From Lumbricus rubellus (lineage: Eukaryota > Annelida > Clitellata > Crassiclitellata > Lumbricidae), in contig OX243811.1 in assembly GCA_945859605.1 (NCBI GenBank), forward strand, positions 33,310,419 to 33,374,418: a stretch of DNA of 64,000 nucleotides, given 5' to 3'. Below, one piece after another: positions 54,271-64,000 of this stretch. Made by a program: the position numbers and the translations under genes. The notes under the pieces were generated by a model that worked only from the letters and a program-made list of their open reading frames with translations, was not told the DNA's origin and did not search any database. Within the stretch, counting starts at the first letter, position 1, and the number at the start of each line of letters is the position of its first letter.

Positions 54271-55050
54271 CGAGCGTCGGTTGCAAGCGACGATGCTTTA
54301 GTTCGTTCGACGAACAAATCGATGGTTTGGCGTTTGCTCAGCGAAAGCAGACGGACACCTGATTCGACGCCAGCTCTCATGTTCTACCACGGCTTAGACC
54401 GCGACACACCGTCCGTCGTCTGTCATGGACGTCTGTATGAGTAGGAAAGGACGCATGCTGCAGACTGTGGACTTCTCTGCGATAATATATCTGTGAATGT
54501 GAAACTCGGCGTTGGCAGTTAGAAGACAAACGTTTAGCGTACTTGACCAGCAGTCAGTCAGAAGTTTCAGTTCTGTTGACCTGTTCCTGACAAGGAGCTG
54601 TATAAATTCTCATCTATATATTGCGCTTGTCTGATATAACGCCAACACTCTTTCTAGTCACCGGTTCACGTCCACATCCTGTTACTCGGATGTCCTCAAA
54701 GCGGACGCGGTGGGGTGCAAGCAGTGCTAGATGATCAGAAAGTCTCCGCACATTGTGTAGGAGGCGAGTTGTAAGAGGCAATCAGCTGAGGATCGGCGTG
54801 GCAACTGCCGAGCCAGTACTGTTGTAGGGCAAGAGTCGGATACACGTGGGTGGACCGTGGACCATCCGGAACTGGATTAGATTCCTCTTCTCCTCCGTCA
54901 GTTCACACTCTACATCCAGCGTTCTGGCAGTGTTGGCGATAGGGTTGGCGGTGGTGGCGGTGGTGGAAGGCGTACGCGTTTTGACAGACCGGAAGTTGGG
55001 AACATGCTGATACCGGAAGCTGTCCCAGTCGGGAGACGGCCGCGATCAGT

Positions 55051-55317
55051 ATGCGCTTCCCATGTTCACGTGCGCCTCCTCCTCGCGGAACTTCTTCTTC
55101 CTACGTCTGGATTGTCTTCGTCGTTGTTCTTCTGACGATGCTGTCGATGACGTCAGTGATGGAAGCAGAGAAGGATGCGGAGGAGGAGGAGAAGGAGAGG
55201 CAGAGGGACGATGACGACACGGCCATCGCCAGTTACGGTTGGTTGATTACCGTTCTGCATCAATCGATTCATATAATTATGTCAGTCGCCGATTGCTGTC
55301 TGACGTCTATTGAGTGA
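55051..55317 (+). CDS. Possible first coding exon with signal peptide
   Basis: The 88-codon frame starts MRFPCSRAPPPRG, has a strongly hydrophobic stretch VWIVFVVVLLTMLSMTSVM (about residues 24-42) and then an acidic run AEKDAEEEEKERQRDDDDT. This layout fits a signal peptide or signal anchor on a first exon, in a GC-richer CpG-containing stretch. A possible donor follows residue 63 (TTACG/GTTGGT), which is weak. No downstream exon was found, so the call could be chance. Confidence 0.3.
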   Translation: MRFPCSRAPPPRGTSSSYVWIVFVVVLLTMLSMTSVMEAEKDAEEEEKERQRDDDDTAIASYGWLITVLHQSIHIIMSVADCCLTSIE

Positions 55318-55681
55318 TGCAATGATCTGCCTCATTTGTTTACTTCTGTTTCGTTTCATATGATATAGTCTTAAACGTCATTTAGTTTACGCGATAAACT
55401 AATCCAGGATTGCAGTTCAATCGAGTTTCGGTCAGCAGAGACTCAAACCCTCAATCGTTGGACTATGGACTCTACGCCGCTGCACTGAATATAGACCTAT
55501 ATAGGACTGTACGTCAAGAAGATGATCTCTGTTTACAAAAGATCTGTGACCTAATCTCATCCAAAAGCAATGCTTTCATCGATTTGTATGCTTGTCTGCA
55601 TATTGTTCGTATGTATTTATCTCACATTAATTGCAATTATTGCATTCACCTAGGCCTACGATGCCCCGGTCTGCAATCTTG

Positions 55682-55870
55682 CAGAGCTTTTTTAACGTGC
55701 AGTTGTACACAAAATGTGCAGTTCTAAATGGACTTGTGCAATTGTAGAAGCACTTCTGTACAGTTAAAACTAGCAAAACGGTCGTTGTCCTCTGATCGGA
55801 AGTCATTTACCATGGAGAATGGGAAAGGAAAGAAGGAGCTGTTCAGTTAATTTTTTTTAAAACAGCCCTG
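55682..55870 (+). mobile_element. hAT-like MITE of the CAGGGCT...AACGTGCAG family, copy 3
   Basis: CAGAGCTTTTTTAACGTGC start and AAAACAGCCCTG end, 189 bp. Flanking octamers CAATCTTG (55674-55681) and CACTCTTG (55871-55878) match at 7 of 8. It shares CAGTTGTACACAAAATGT and GAAGCACTTCTGTACAGTT with 27785-27957. Confidence 0.85.
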
Positions 55871-55991
55871 CACTCTTGGTCCTATATAGATCTACTTTCT
55901 ATCGACATCTCTCCAAACCACATCTCCAACCCCTCGCGCTCCTGCTTTATGCACGTTCGTGAATTCCGCCGCGTCCGACCCAGGTTCGACT

Positions 55992-56038
55992 TCAAGACTG
56001 TCTCTACCATTGCTAAGCAATGGTAGAGACAGTCTTGA
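55992..56038. repeat. Near-perfect 47-bp palindrome
   Basis: Two 23-base arms (left TCAAGACTGTCTCTACC then ATTGCT) are exact reverse complements separated by a single A. It would form a cruciform or a blunt hairpin RNA. Confidence 0.95.
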
Positions 56039-57650
56039 TTACAAACCACGAAGTGGGATGACAGATGAAAATCTTCAAACAAAAACAAAGAGCGGGATCA
56101 TTTTTCTGAAATTTTTAGTGCAATAAATGCGATGATTGTTGCAAATTACAGTTTTCAGGGGGGTAATGTTTAGGAGGGGGTAATTTGAAACCTTTACACC
56201 GGGACAGCGCTCGTGAATGAGGTGGTCATCTGCTCAGAAGCACATTTAGTCCAACCAGCAGTCTATTAAATGGCCAGTAAAAATTGTCTGTATGGCCTGT
56301 ATAATTATAATGCATGAAAAATGTAGGCCTACAGTCCTATTCTGGACGGAATCAAATGAGAGAGTATAGCGTATACGTTTATTTGCAATGCACGACTATT
56401 CTAAGCAGACGATTCAATGCACGAGAAGGCGGGAAACTGAATCATAATAATTATTATTGTAGAGCTTCTTGATGTAGGCCTATAGCCTAGGCCCTAGAGC
56501 CATAGACTGTTTCGGTGTCAACAAGTAGTCTATAGGACACGTGTCATGCCACCGGAAGGATGATCTTGAGAGAGATATAATTATGCGCTCGACCATAATA
56601 TCAAGTCAGTGCGCTGTTTACGCGTTCACACTCCGATATTTATGGGAAGATTTTGGTTGGCAGGTCACGAGTCATCATCAATCGATGAACGCTTCTTAGT
56701 TTTCTCCGGTACATAATTATATACCCACTCAAGCCATAAACCTGTGCGAGTGTAGGGTCATATGCCGTATTGGTAGAAATCCCGTCCTGCTTCAGCCCTC
56801 GATCTGCCACGTAGAAGCTGTGCTCGACCGTTTAAAGAAGGTCGCCATGTTGTTGCCGTCTTTGTATGAAGGTCGCCATGTTGTTGCTGTCTTTGTGTGA
56901 CGTCGCCAACGACTCTGAAGAAAACCACAGAAAAGTCTGCGCAACGTTTTAAGTAGCAGATTATAGATGACGCTTCGGGGAAATAACCATCGCGTCCATC
57001 GCCCGTTGTGACCGATCGCTTCCAGTTATATCTGGAGATTAATCTTGCGAATAAAATATAGTTTGGGTCGCAGTCACCGAGCCACATCTGCGCCCACGTC
57101 AACACGTCTTATGGCTTGCATCAGGAACAAACATTATGCCGCTGCTGTACTGCGGCGCTGCCAGAAATTAAGCTCAACTGGTGAATGTTTACAACTAACG
57201 CGTCGTCCGCGCTTAGAATGTGTGATCACACGAGGAAGAGGAATAGAGGATGAGGAGGTACTTTGCCGTCCAAGCCCCGGAGTATTAATTGGAGTAAATA
57301 GTACTCTGTCAAGCGTAGGCTCCACAGCACTTCCAAGAATCGTGGTGTAAGGAGAGTTATTACTTAAGAAAAGGTGTGACTGTAACGTCTTAACAAATGG
57401 TATTAGTTAAATTTAATATGGAGTTGCTGAGTCAGTTTAAGAGATGAGACAACAATTGCTAGTCGTTGGAAAGAGACAAAGATTGGGTCTATTTCTGAGT
57501 GATCTCCGCCTCTCATCTGAGGTAATAAGTAATAATAACACGCATGCAACAGGGTCTGAATTATGTCAGTTATATGCCGACTATATCCCTTCATTATCAT
57601 TTTTTCCTTCTTAATTGTTTCCCGGTTTTGTGACAAAAGGCAAGAATAGG
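56039..57650. other. Unassigned intergenic stretch
   Basis: No exon chain was recognised. Open frames of 101-115 codons near 56758-57350 on both strands lack splice context or a recognisable family. GGTCGCCATGTTGTTGCTGTC occurs as a direct duplication at about 56848 and 56871. Confidence 0.4.
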
Positions 57651-57659
57651 CCTAGTTAC

Positions 57660-58290
57660 TACTCCAAAACATACTCTGAAATCTACAAATCTATGTAATA
57701 GCCCATTTGATGCCTATGCCTACCTTTCAACGTTGGACTACATATCCCAGACAGCCAGAAATCGCAGTGCCCGTACCATGCCAACCTACTTAGCCCACAG
57801 CGGCAAACTCGGGGCTCACGGCATCTTCGCCCATCTGGAAACGCCCATCGTACCTCATTCGGCCCAATAGAGTAGCCCAATAGGGGGGGCGGATGATCTT
57901 TCCCAAACAGGCCCAACGTATATTCTTCGCCTCATTGAGCACCGCGCGGTGCATAGGTTGCGCCTATGAATTTATCTGCCGGCCCAGCGGTGTATAAGTG
58001 CGGGCTTCTATTCATTGTTATGGCGTCGGCGTCTAGGGGCCCACTGGTGTAAATTCATCGCTATCTGTCGGCGCGGCATTGGTGTTTGTAAGGGGCCACC
58101 TATTGCTCCCCAGGCTACCATCGCACTGTCTATAATGGCCTTTATAGGGCCGCTATTGGCAAATGATCGGCCGCTGTCGGCGCTATGAGGTTGGCTGTAC
58201 TTGGGACTATGGGTTGCCATCCATTCTGCCTACGGTCAGCCCTCACAATGCCTCTAATGGCAATATGAAGACCAGGTGTAGACCTATAAA
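57660..58290. repeat. GC-rich GGCCCA/TGGGC-containing segment, likely repeat
   Basis: It is clearly more GC-rich than its AT-rich neighbour (58300-60120) and is scattered with GCCCA, GGCCC and GCCGCTATTGGC motifs. No coding exon was recognised. It looks like a decayed repetitive element, but no termini were identified. Confidence 0.4.
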
Positions 58291-58299
58291 TGTGGTTGT

Positions 58300-60130
58300 A
58301 ACCGATTCTCAGGTGAATTTCTGCAATTTCCAATCACAAAATTAATCCCACAAGAACCCTGACATCTGAGATTCGATTTAGGAGCCCAAATATACTTCTT
58401 ACATGCAATAGAAAAACGCAAGTTTCCATGAAAATAATTTTTAACAAAGTTCACACCATTCATTGTATTTAAAAATAAAAACAATATTTATGACAGTAAC
58501 ACATGCAATACATTTTCAAAATCATTAATTCCATTCAATTGGCAAGAGGAATATTATCCAGCTAAATTTATAATGCAAGATTAATTATTTAAACAGTAAG
58601 ACTTCTGAAATGTCAAAATAATTCATTTATCTAGAGACTTGAATCAACATTTCACTCAGAGAAAATTGAGATTGTCGGAAACAAAAGCTTATCCAACAGA
58701 CTGAGTTCAGCTAAATTAGGGCAATATAAATCATATTAAAAGGAGAAAATGCAACCAAAAAACAGTCATACAACCAATATTCAATTGTTAAAATGCATGA
58801 TACAACAGTCTTTATAATTATCACACATTAGATAAAAATGATTTGTGCAAAAATTGAATTTATTTACTTGAAAAACTTAATTAATAAATCTATTTAAAAA
58901 TGAGAATGTTAAATATTAAATTTTAAATGTTTTAGAGAAATGACTACATACACACAAACAGAACAAATGCATTCCACAAAAAGTTTACTAGCCTTCTGTT
59001 TATAACCACACAAATTAGATAATGAAGGTAAAAAAGTATCCTCAGAGCTAATTAAATTAGGGCGATATTTAAAAAATCTTTATTACAGTTTTGAGTGCTA
59101 ATTATAAGCGAAAACAATGTTTTAGCGAACCACTCATAAATACACATTTGTTCATAACAAGATATCAAATTGATTATTATTTCTAGTTACAACAACACCC
59201 TGATTTAAACACACTAGCATATTAAGAATAATAATAAAAATCAAAGCAACATCATTCTGATTGCATGAAAAATACAATTTTCCTCTTAAATACATTTTCA
59301 ACAATTCTTCAGCACACCGCCCCCTTGACAATCATTGCATACATTAACAATCATGTTTACTGAAACGCAAACCATGTGTCAATAGAACCGCAGGTCGCAC
59401 AATTCAAAAATAGGTCATTGGAAATAGCTCAAATAATCATATAGTTGCTGTTTTTACACTAAAACAATATTATCTCTGCACATATAAAACAAAACATGCA
59501 TTGGCAGCAAAAAAATAAACAAAAAGTTGACAAATTTGGAGTTAGTGCTTTTGCGCTCAAAGAAGATGGCATTCATTCAATTTATATAGCGCCTCTTCAA
59601 GATATCTACTCATAGGCACTCTCGGCGCTAACTAGCCCAAATGATATTAATTAATAGTCATAGCGAGCGAAAAATAACACGTTGCAAAACAAAACAGTTA
59701 GCTGAGAGTCACCTGTGGCGAGCCCTCACAAACACGTAGAGTTGACCATCGGATCCCCGTAGACAGCTGGTAGATGGCAGGGCATATATATATACATATA
59801 TATATGGCATATATAGTCTTATATAACAACACAAACATCAGCAATAACACTTAACAGAATAAATACATGTCCCCCATCTAAAATGAAATGAGTAATCACA
59901 GAAACATAAAATTAAATGGATAAAATAGAGAAATAATTATCAACCATAACAATAATAATCCTGTGAAAACGTATTCATAATTTTATGTAACTGCAGCGTA
60001 AATATTTCCACGTTCAGAAACTTTCACACCAATCTCATAAACACTGAAAAACCTGGCTTTTAATTAAATATTAAACCTCTAAATAACACTTTAAGAGGGG
60101 TTTTAGAGTATATAACGGCAACACTGTGGC
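58300..60130. other. AT-rich stretch without recognised genes
   Basis: About 1.8 kb of AT-rich sequence with no convincing exon. It could be intron or 3' UTR of the - strand gene suggested at 62341. A dispersed 'tatagcgcctcttcaa' copy sits at 59573-59630 and a short TATA-rich repeat at about 59788-59820. Confidence 0.45.
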
Positions 60131-60463
60131 ATATAAAGGGTGTGTAAAAAAAAGAACACCCCTAAGGTTTTTTGCCAATATCTTGGCCAGAAGTAAGAAT
60201 TTCGAAATGAAATTTTACAGGCTTAAAGACATTTCATATTTACACACGATGGCCAGATTTCATCACAATATTTCAAACAGAACAAAAGTTATATCACTTT
60301 TAGTGACGCCACCCACCATTTTTTGAAGATTTAAAAGCGTATCACAAAAAAGTAGCAAAAACGCAGTTTTATTAAGTCTCGTCTCAAATAATTGTTATCA
60401 AATAGCTTTGATTTTGCCAGGTGATCATTATAATTACTTTTTTTAAACAGGGTACAAGCGTAG

Positions 60464-60636
60464 CTGCACATCACTGAGAAGTCACTTAGCAAGATTACAA
60501 TCAAGTTGGTAAATAAGGAATCTGTCAGATTATTAATTTTGCTATTAATGCTGCACATCACTGAGAAGTCACTTAGCAAGATTACAATCAAGTTGGTAAA
60601 TAAGGAATCTGTCAGATTATTAATTTTGCTATTAAA
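60464..60636 (+). repeat. 87-bp direct tandem duplication
   Basis: CTGCACATCACTGAGAAGTC at 60464 recurs at 60551 with an essentially identical continuation to TTTTGCTATTAA. It is contained in the Tc1-like element. Confidence 0.93.
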
Positions 60637-60839
60637 GCAGTAAAATTCAAATTTCTTTTAAAAAAATGGCTAACGTGTCAATGACAGACAAAATGTGTAT
60701 TCAGACAACTCTTGAACAAGATCCTGGAGATGTAAGGCTATGAGCAACGTTTACTCTGATAAACAGTGAGAGTCTAAACATTAAGAGTTAAGCTGAGATT
60801 TGCCGTGAATGAAAGGAGATCGGCTCAATGTCGATTGGT

Positions 60840-61050
60840 CTGGTATCATTGAGAAAGCCAATGGCCCCAAATCTCCGGATTTGAACCCGATGGATTGATA
60901 ATTAATTGCGGAGAAATATCACAATCTGCAACCAAAACCAAGAGCGGTAAGAGAATTGATGAGCGCATTGGAGTTGATATGGGAAGATTTGCCTAAAGTT
61001 GTAATGCATCAACAGGTCCATCAAGAACTTTGCAGAGACTCAAAATAAGT
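60840..61050 (+). pseudogene. Tc1-like transposase C-terminal remnant
   Basis: The frame reads SGIIEKANGPKSPDLNPMD, a stop, then LIAEKYHNLQPKPRAVREL and a further stop. SPDLNP is the conserved motif near the last catalytic acidic residue of Tc1-type transposases. The rest of the gene is absent. Confidence 0.75.
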
Positions 61051-61909
61051 TTTGGCATTGGTAGTGCTTCACAAGTTGTGAAGCACTATTAAGTTCATTT
61101 CACAATAGTTATTTGAGATGACACTTAATAAAATCGTGTTTTTATTACCTTTTCTTGTGTTACGTTTTTGAATCATCAAAAAAGGTGGGTGGCTTCACAA
61201 AAAGCGATATAGCTTTGTTTTTTTTAAAAATAGTTTGATGAAATCTGGCCATCATGTGTAAATATGATTTGTCTTTAAGCCTGTAAAATTTCAATTTCGA
61301 AATTCTTACTTCTGGCCAAGATATTCGCAAAAAAACTAGGGGGTGTTTTGTTTTGGCCCACCGTGCAGACAGTGTAAAGTGCACGAACACAGCATAAGTT
61401 CCCACAACCCACCCAAGGGTCGGCTTAGCCAGACATTGGGCACAGATGCACTGGTAAAATGACCAGGACGTTATCGACCCTTGCATGACTGCCAGTTAAT
61501 TTTGACTCTCCTAAATTGTGATCAATAGTTCAATTGACACTATGAAGTTTAATCTGACTGTGGCATAAGTTTTAAATAATAAAATATATAATATCTTTGT
61601 GTAATTTCAAGCTGCATTGCGATTACAATTTATAGTATGAACAAATGACAAGTTATACTTCAAGAGTCAAATTTAACCGACAGCCATGCAAAACTTTCAT
61701 AATGCTTCACTGCCTTTTAATTATGCCATCTGCCAAATGGAAGGTTGAGCAGACCTTTGGGAGGGTAGAGGGAAGCAATCCCGCAACCATGCACTTTCGT
61801 CCCAGAGTGCTGCCATTATCCTAAACCTTAGCCATAGTATTAAACAAATATATATGTATATAAATACACAATTACACACACAATCACACATACATAAATG
61901 ACCGTGGTG

Positions 61910-62115
61910 CTGCACGGTGGTGTAGCGGTGGCGTCGTTGCCTTGGAGCTGGAAGGTTCGAATCCACCTCACCGCGTAAGGACCTTGGGCAAGTCCTTCAC
62001 TCACAATTGCTCATTGCATCAGCGTGAAACTCCGATGCAGTGTCCGCTCTGCATTCGTGGATCGCCGCCTCTGAGTGAAGAGAGCTTGAAGGGGCGCTAT
62101 AACAAGTGCACATAC
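61910..62115 (+). mobile_element. tRNA-derived SINE, copy 2
   Basis: A-box-like GGTGGTGTAGCGGTGG (about 61917) and B-box GGTTCGAATCC (61954-61964), then ACCTTGGGCAAGTCCTTCAC and a 3' tail AAGGGGCGCTATAAC. It shares head and body with 29175-29370. The GCGCTATA tail echoes the dispersed 'tatagcgcc' family. Confidence 0.8.
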
Positions 62116-62340
62116 AAACAAACAAAATACATCTATACACAATTAAAATATTTGAAAACTAAAATAAGCAAGATTGTATGAGGTCATAATATACAATAAT
62201 ACAATACATTGTTGGAATGTAGCTAGATATAATTATTACTTTAGTAAACAGGGAGTAGCGTTCCATGCTGTAGCATACCCACATGTAATATAGCAAGGCA
62301 AAAGAGCATTATAGCATTAACTGCCTTGCGCAACAGTCGT

Positions 62341-62699
62341 TTATGCTGTCAATGGCTTGGGAATGGAAGTTATAGTGGGTGGATTTGGTCCGAGGTTGGA
62401 AGATAATGCCACTCCATGTGGATGATAGGAATTCGACGCTCCTCTCCTGCATCTCGTTGCTCCTCGAGAGTAGAGATCCTCGCTGCTCAATGGGATTTGT
62501 TGTTCCTCTTCAAGATCACTGCCATGCTTATCGGAAGTGTGAACCATCACCAACCAATGACCGCCGTAAAACACCGACAGTTCATAGCGTCTTTTTCTTC
62601 CAACAGCTCTATGTATTGTCCTTCGAAACCATACTTTGATCTTTTCTTCAGCTGTCATGTAATCTGCAAGGGCAGTGGGTTCATTCATGTGAACAGCAT
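62341..62699 (-). CDS. Possible 3'-terminal coding exon, unknown protein
   Basis: A - strand frame ends with TAA at 62341-62343 and can start behind CCGCTGTAG (exon from 62699) or an internal CCTTGCAG. It contains ADYMTAEEKIKVWFRRTIH, GRKRRYELSVFYGGHWLVMV and a Ser/Pro-rich tail. The composition is complex and protein-like, unlike the repeat frames nearby. No family was recognised and no upstream exon was found before the window end. It may be the cytoplasmic C-terminus of a larger protein. Confidence 0.45.
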
Positions 62700-63611
62700 C
62701 TACAGCGGTAATGACAAAAGCAATTAATTTTAAACAATTAGTCTTTCTTTGGGTGAAAATGAGCAATGCAATTGTTATTCCACAAAAAGTGTTCAGGACT
62801 ATACCTCCTATACTGGCCTAACCATCACAACACTTTCGTGAGGTACTCAAAGGTGTCATAGGAGGCTGTTAGATGCATACATACACAATCAGGGTGGCCA
62901 AACATTTAATAATATTTTTCTTTATTGGATTCATACTGGAAAACGCAGTATGTTTACATGAAACAATCCTAATTAATGTCAATCTTAAATAAAGAACAGA
63001 CAGCCTGCAATGACAGGAATAGCAGCCTACAAAGCAGATCTATCCTATGGGGAGGCTTCGATATTCGAACTCAGCACCGCTGATCTTCACACCAATGTGC
63101 TATCCAATGTGCCACCCAAATATACACTGATACTAAATAAATATACAGTGTGGCCACAGAAATATGACTTAAGAATTCCCTAAGTTTTCTAGAGGCAATT
63201 TCTAACATTTCAAGAGTGTTTTAATCACTGTCTTATTAATATTAAGATTTAAAATGAATTTTTTGGCGGCCGACTCCGCCCCTTATAGCACACCTTTCCC
63301 TGCCGTAATTTTTATTTACCATCGCTGCATCTTTTTCTGTGTATTACCGCACATCAAATAACTAAATATTTATTTCAGAAATTTTAAATAACATCTCCTC
63401 AAGGTAGGTTACTCACTCATAGGTGCTACAGCGCAACCATGGCACACAAAAACAAAATACTATAGAAGAGCAGATCTCGACAACCCGGAAAGGCAGCCAT
63501 GGAATCTTAGTATTAACCTCAATGTGCACAAGACTGGATGATCATTTCTTACCAACTCTTGCTCCTAGTTCTGCCCATAATTTATATTTTTAAGGAGTGT
63601 CATAGTACTTA

Positions 63612-64000
63612 CAGTCATGACCAAAAGGTTACGACCGGCATATTTTGATGAATATATATTGAATGAAAGACAAGTAACTTTTAATAAACAGATTATTTAT
63701 ACCGTCTGAAATACCTATTTGATATTTTATGTCATTACACACAACTGGGGGAAAAATTTAACTTACAATTGAATCTTTTATCAGCAATAATAGTTCAATT
63801 GTGTGAAAGTGTTGATTTTGGTGAGTTTCATTCATAACTCCAATCAAACACCAATTGACATCGACACACAGTGTCCAAAATCAATCATTATTTCCATTGG
63901 AAGCATGACCTGGTGGCAGTCCAGACTTGAACACTATCGAGAATGTGTGGACAGTGCCAATGAAGAAGCAGAAGCTCTCTCTCTCTCTCGTCATGATCGA
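63612..64000 (+). mobile_element. Tc1-like element, truncated by the window edge
   Basis: Begins TA/CAGTCATGACCAAAAGGTTAC, a Tc1-type terminus. Further in, about 63915-63950, it encodes GSPDLNTIENVW, the transposase motif near the last catalytic residue (usually SPDLNPIENVW). Only about 300 bases separate the two, so the internal gene is mostly deleted. Intergenic sequence from 62770 to 63611 shows no gene. Confidence 0.7.

Larger units (their letters stand above)
60136..61366. mobile_element. Tc1/mariner-like element with about 200-bp terminal inverted repeats
   Basis: The left end (AACACCCCTAAGG, TATCTTGGCCAGAAGTAAG, GGCCAGATTTCATCA, GCCACCCACC) recurs as its reverse complement at about 61160-61366, so the inverted arms are about 200 bp. 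Inside, on the + strand near 60840-61050, is a transposase remnant with AKG-like SPDLNPMD then a stop. The element also has an 87-bp internal tandem duplication. Exact ends are approximate. Confidence 0.85.

Noticed and set aside
55992..56038. microRNA precursor
   Set aside because: A one-base loop and fully paired arms do not fit a Drosha/Dicer hairpin; reported only as a palindrome.

Overview
This is a eukaryotic, animal nuclear-genome window. Coding exons are short, separated by introns with GT...AG boundaries, and the gaps are full of microsatellites and small DNA transposons. Protein similarity is strongly metazoan. The repeat style suggests a marine invertebrate, perhaps an echinoderm or another invertebrate deuterostome: many TAGGCCTA palindromes, 'tatagcgcctcttcaa' dispersed repeats, tRNA-headed SINEs and hAT-like MITEs. 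That placement is inference; no species marker was found.

Three genes could be assembled exon by exon with every splice phase consistent. (1) Positions 190-18930, + strand, 5' end outside the window: 18 exons, 1106 residues visible. It encodes a single-pass receptor with two EGF-like modules, a large extracellular region and a cytoplasmic tyrosine-kinase-like domain. Its catalytic motifs are broken (HRD is HRR, the DFG slot is lost, the glycine loop is degenerate), so it reads as a receptor pseudokinase. (2) Positions 22717-28723, - strand: a complete 7-exon NEK6/NEK7-type mitotic kinase of 335 residues. (3) Positions 30785-50678, + strand: a complete 25-exon PRPF40 splicing factor of 875 residues (two WW domains, six FF repeats, basic/serine-rich tail). 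The receptor and NEK genes converge. NEK and PRPF40 are divergent and probably share a promoter region of about 1-2 kb (about 29.7-30.8 kb). The three genes do not form an obvious pathway; two are housekeeping genes.

From 51 to 64 kb no complete gene was found. It holds tandem repeats just past the PRPF40 poly(A) signal, a tandem array near 52.6-53.05 kb, a GC-richer stretch with a possible signal-peptide exon (55051), a near-perfect hairpin (55992-56038), a long-TIR Tc1/mariner remnant (60.1-61.4 kb), a SINE (61.9 kb), a possible 3'-terminal coding exon on the - strand (62341-62699), and the start of another Tc1-like element at the window edge.

The most interesting observations are: the receptor pseudokinase; a 1.4-kb minisatellite of about 42 units in PRPF40 intron 22, whose last unit supplies the real 3' splice site so that each upstream unit is a decoy acceptor; and a dense set of non-autonomous transposons whose superfamily can be read from target-site duplications in the sequence (8 bp hAT-like, TNA Harbinger-like, TTAA piggyBac-like, TA Tc1/mariner), several of them nested.
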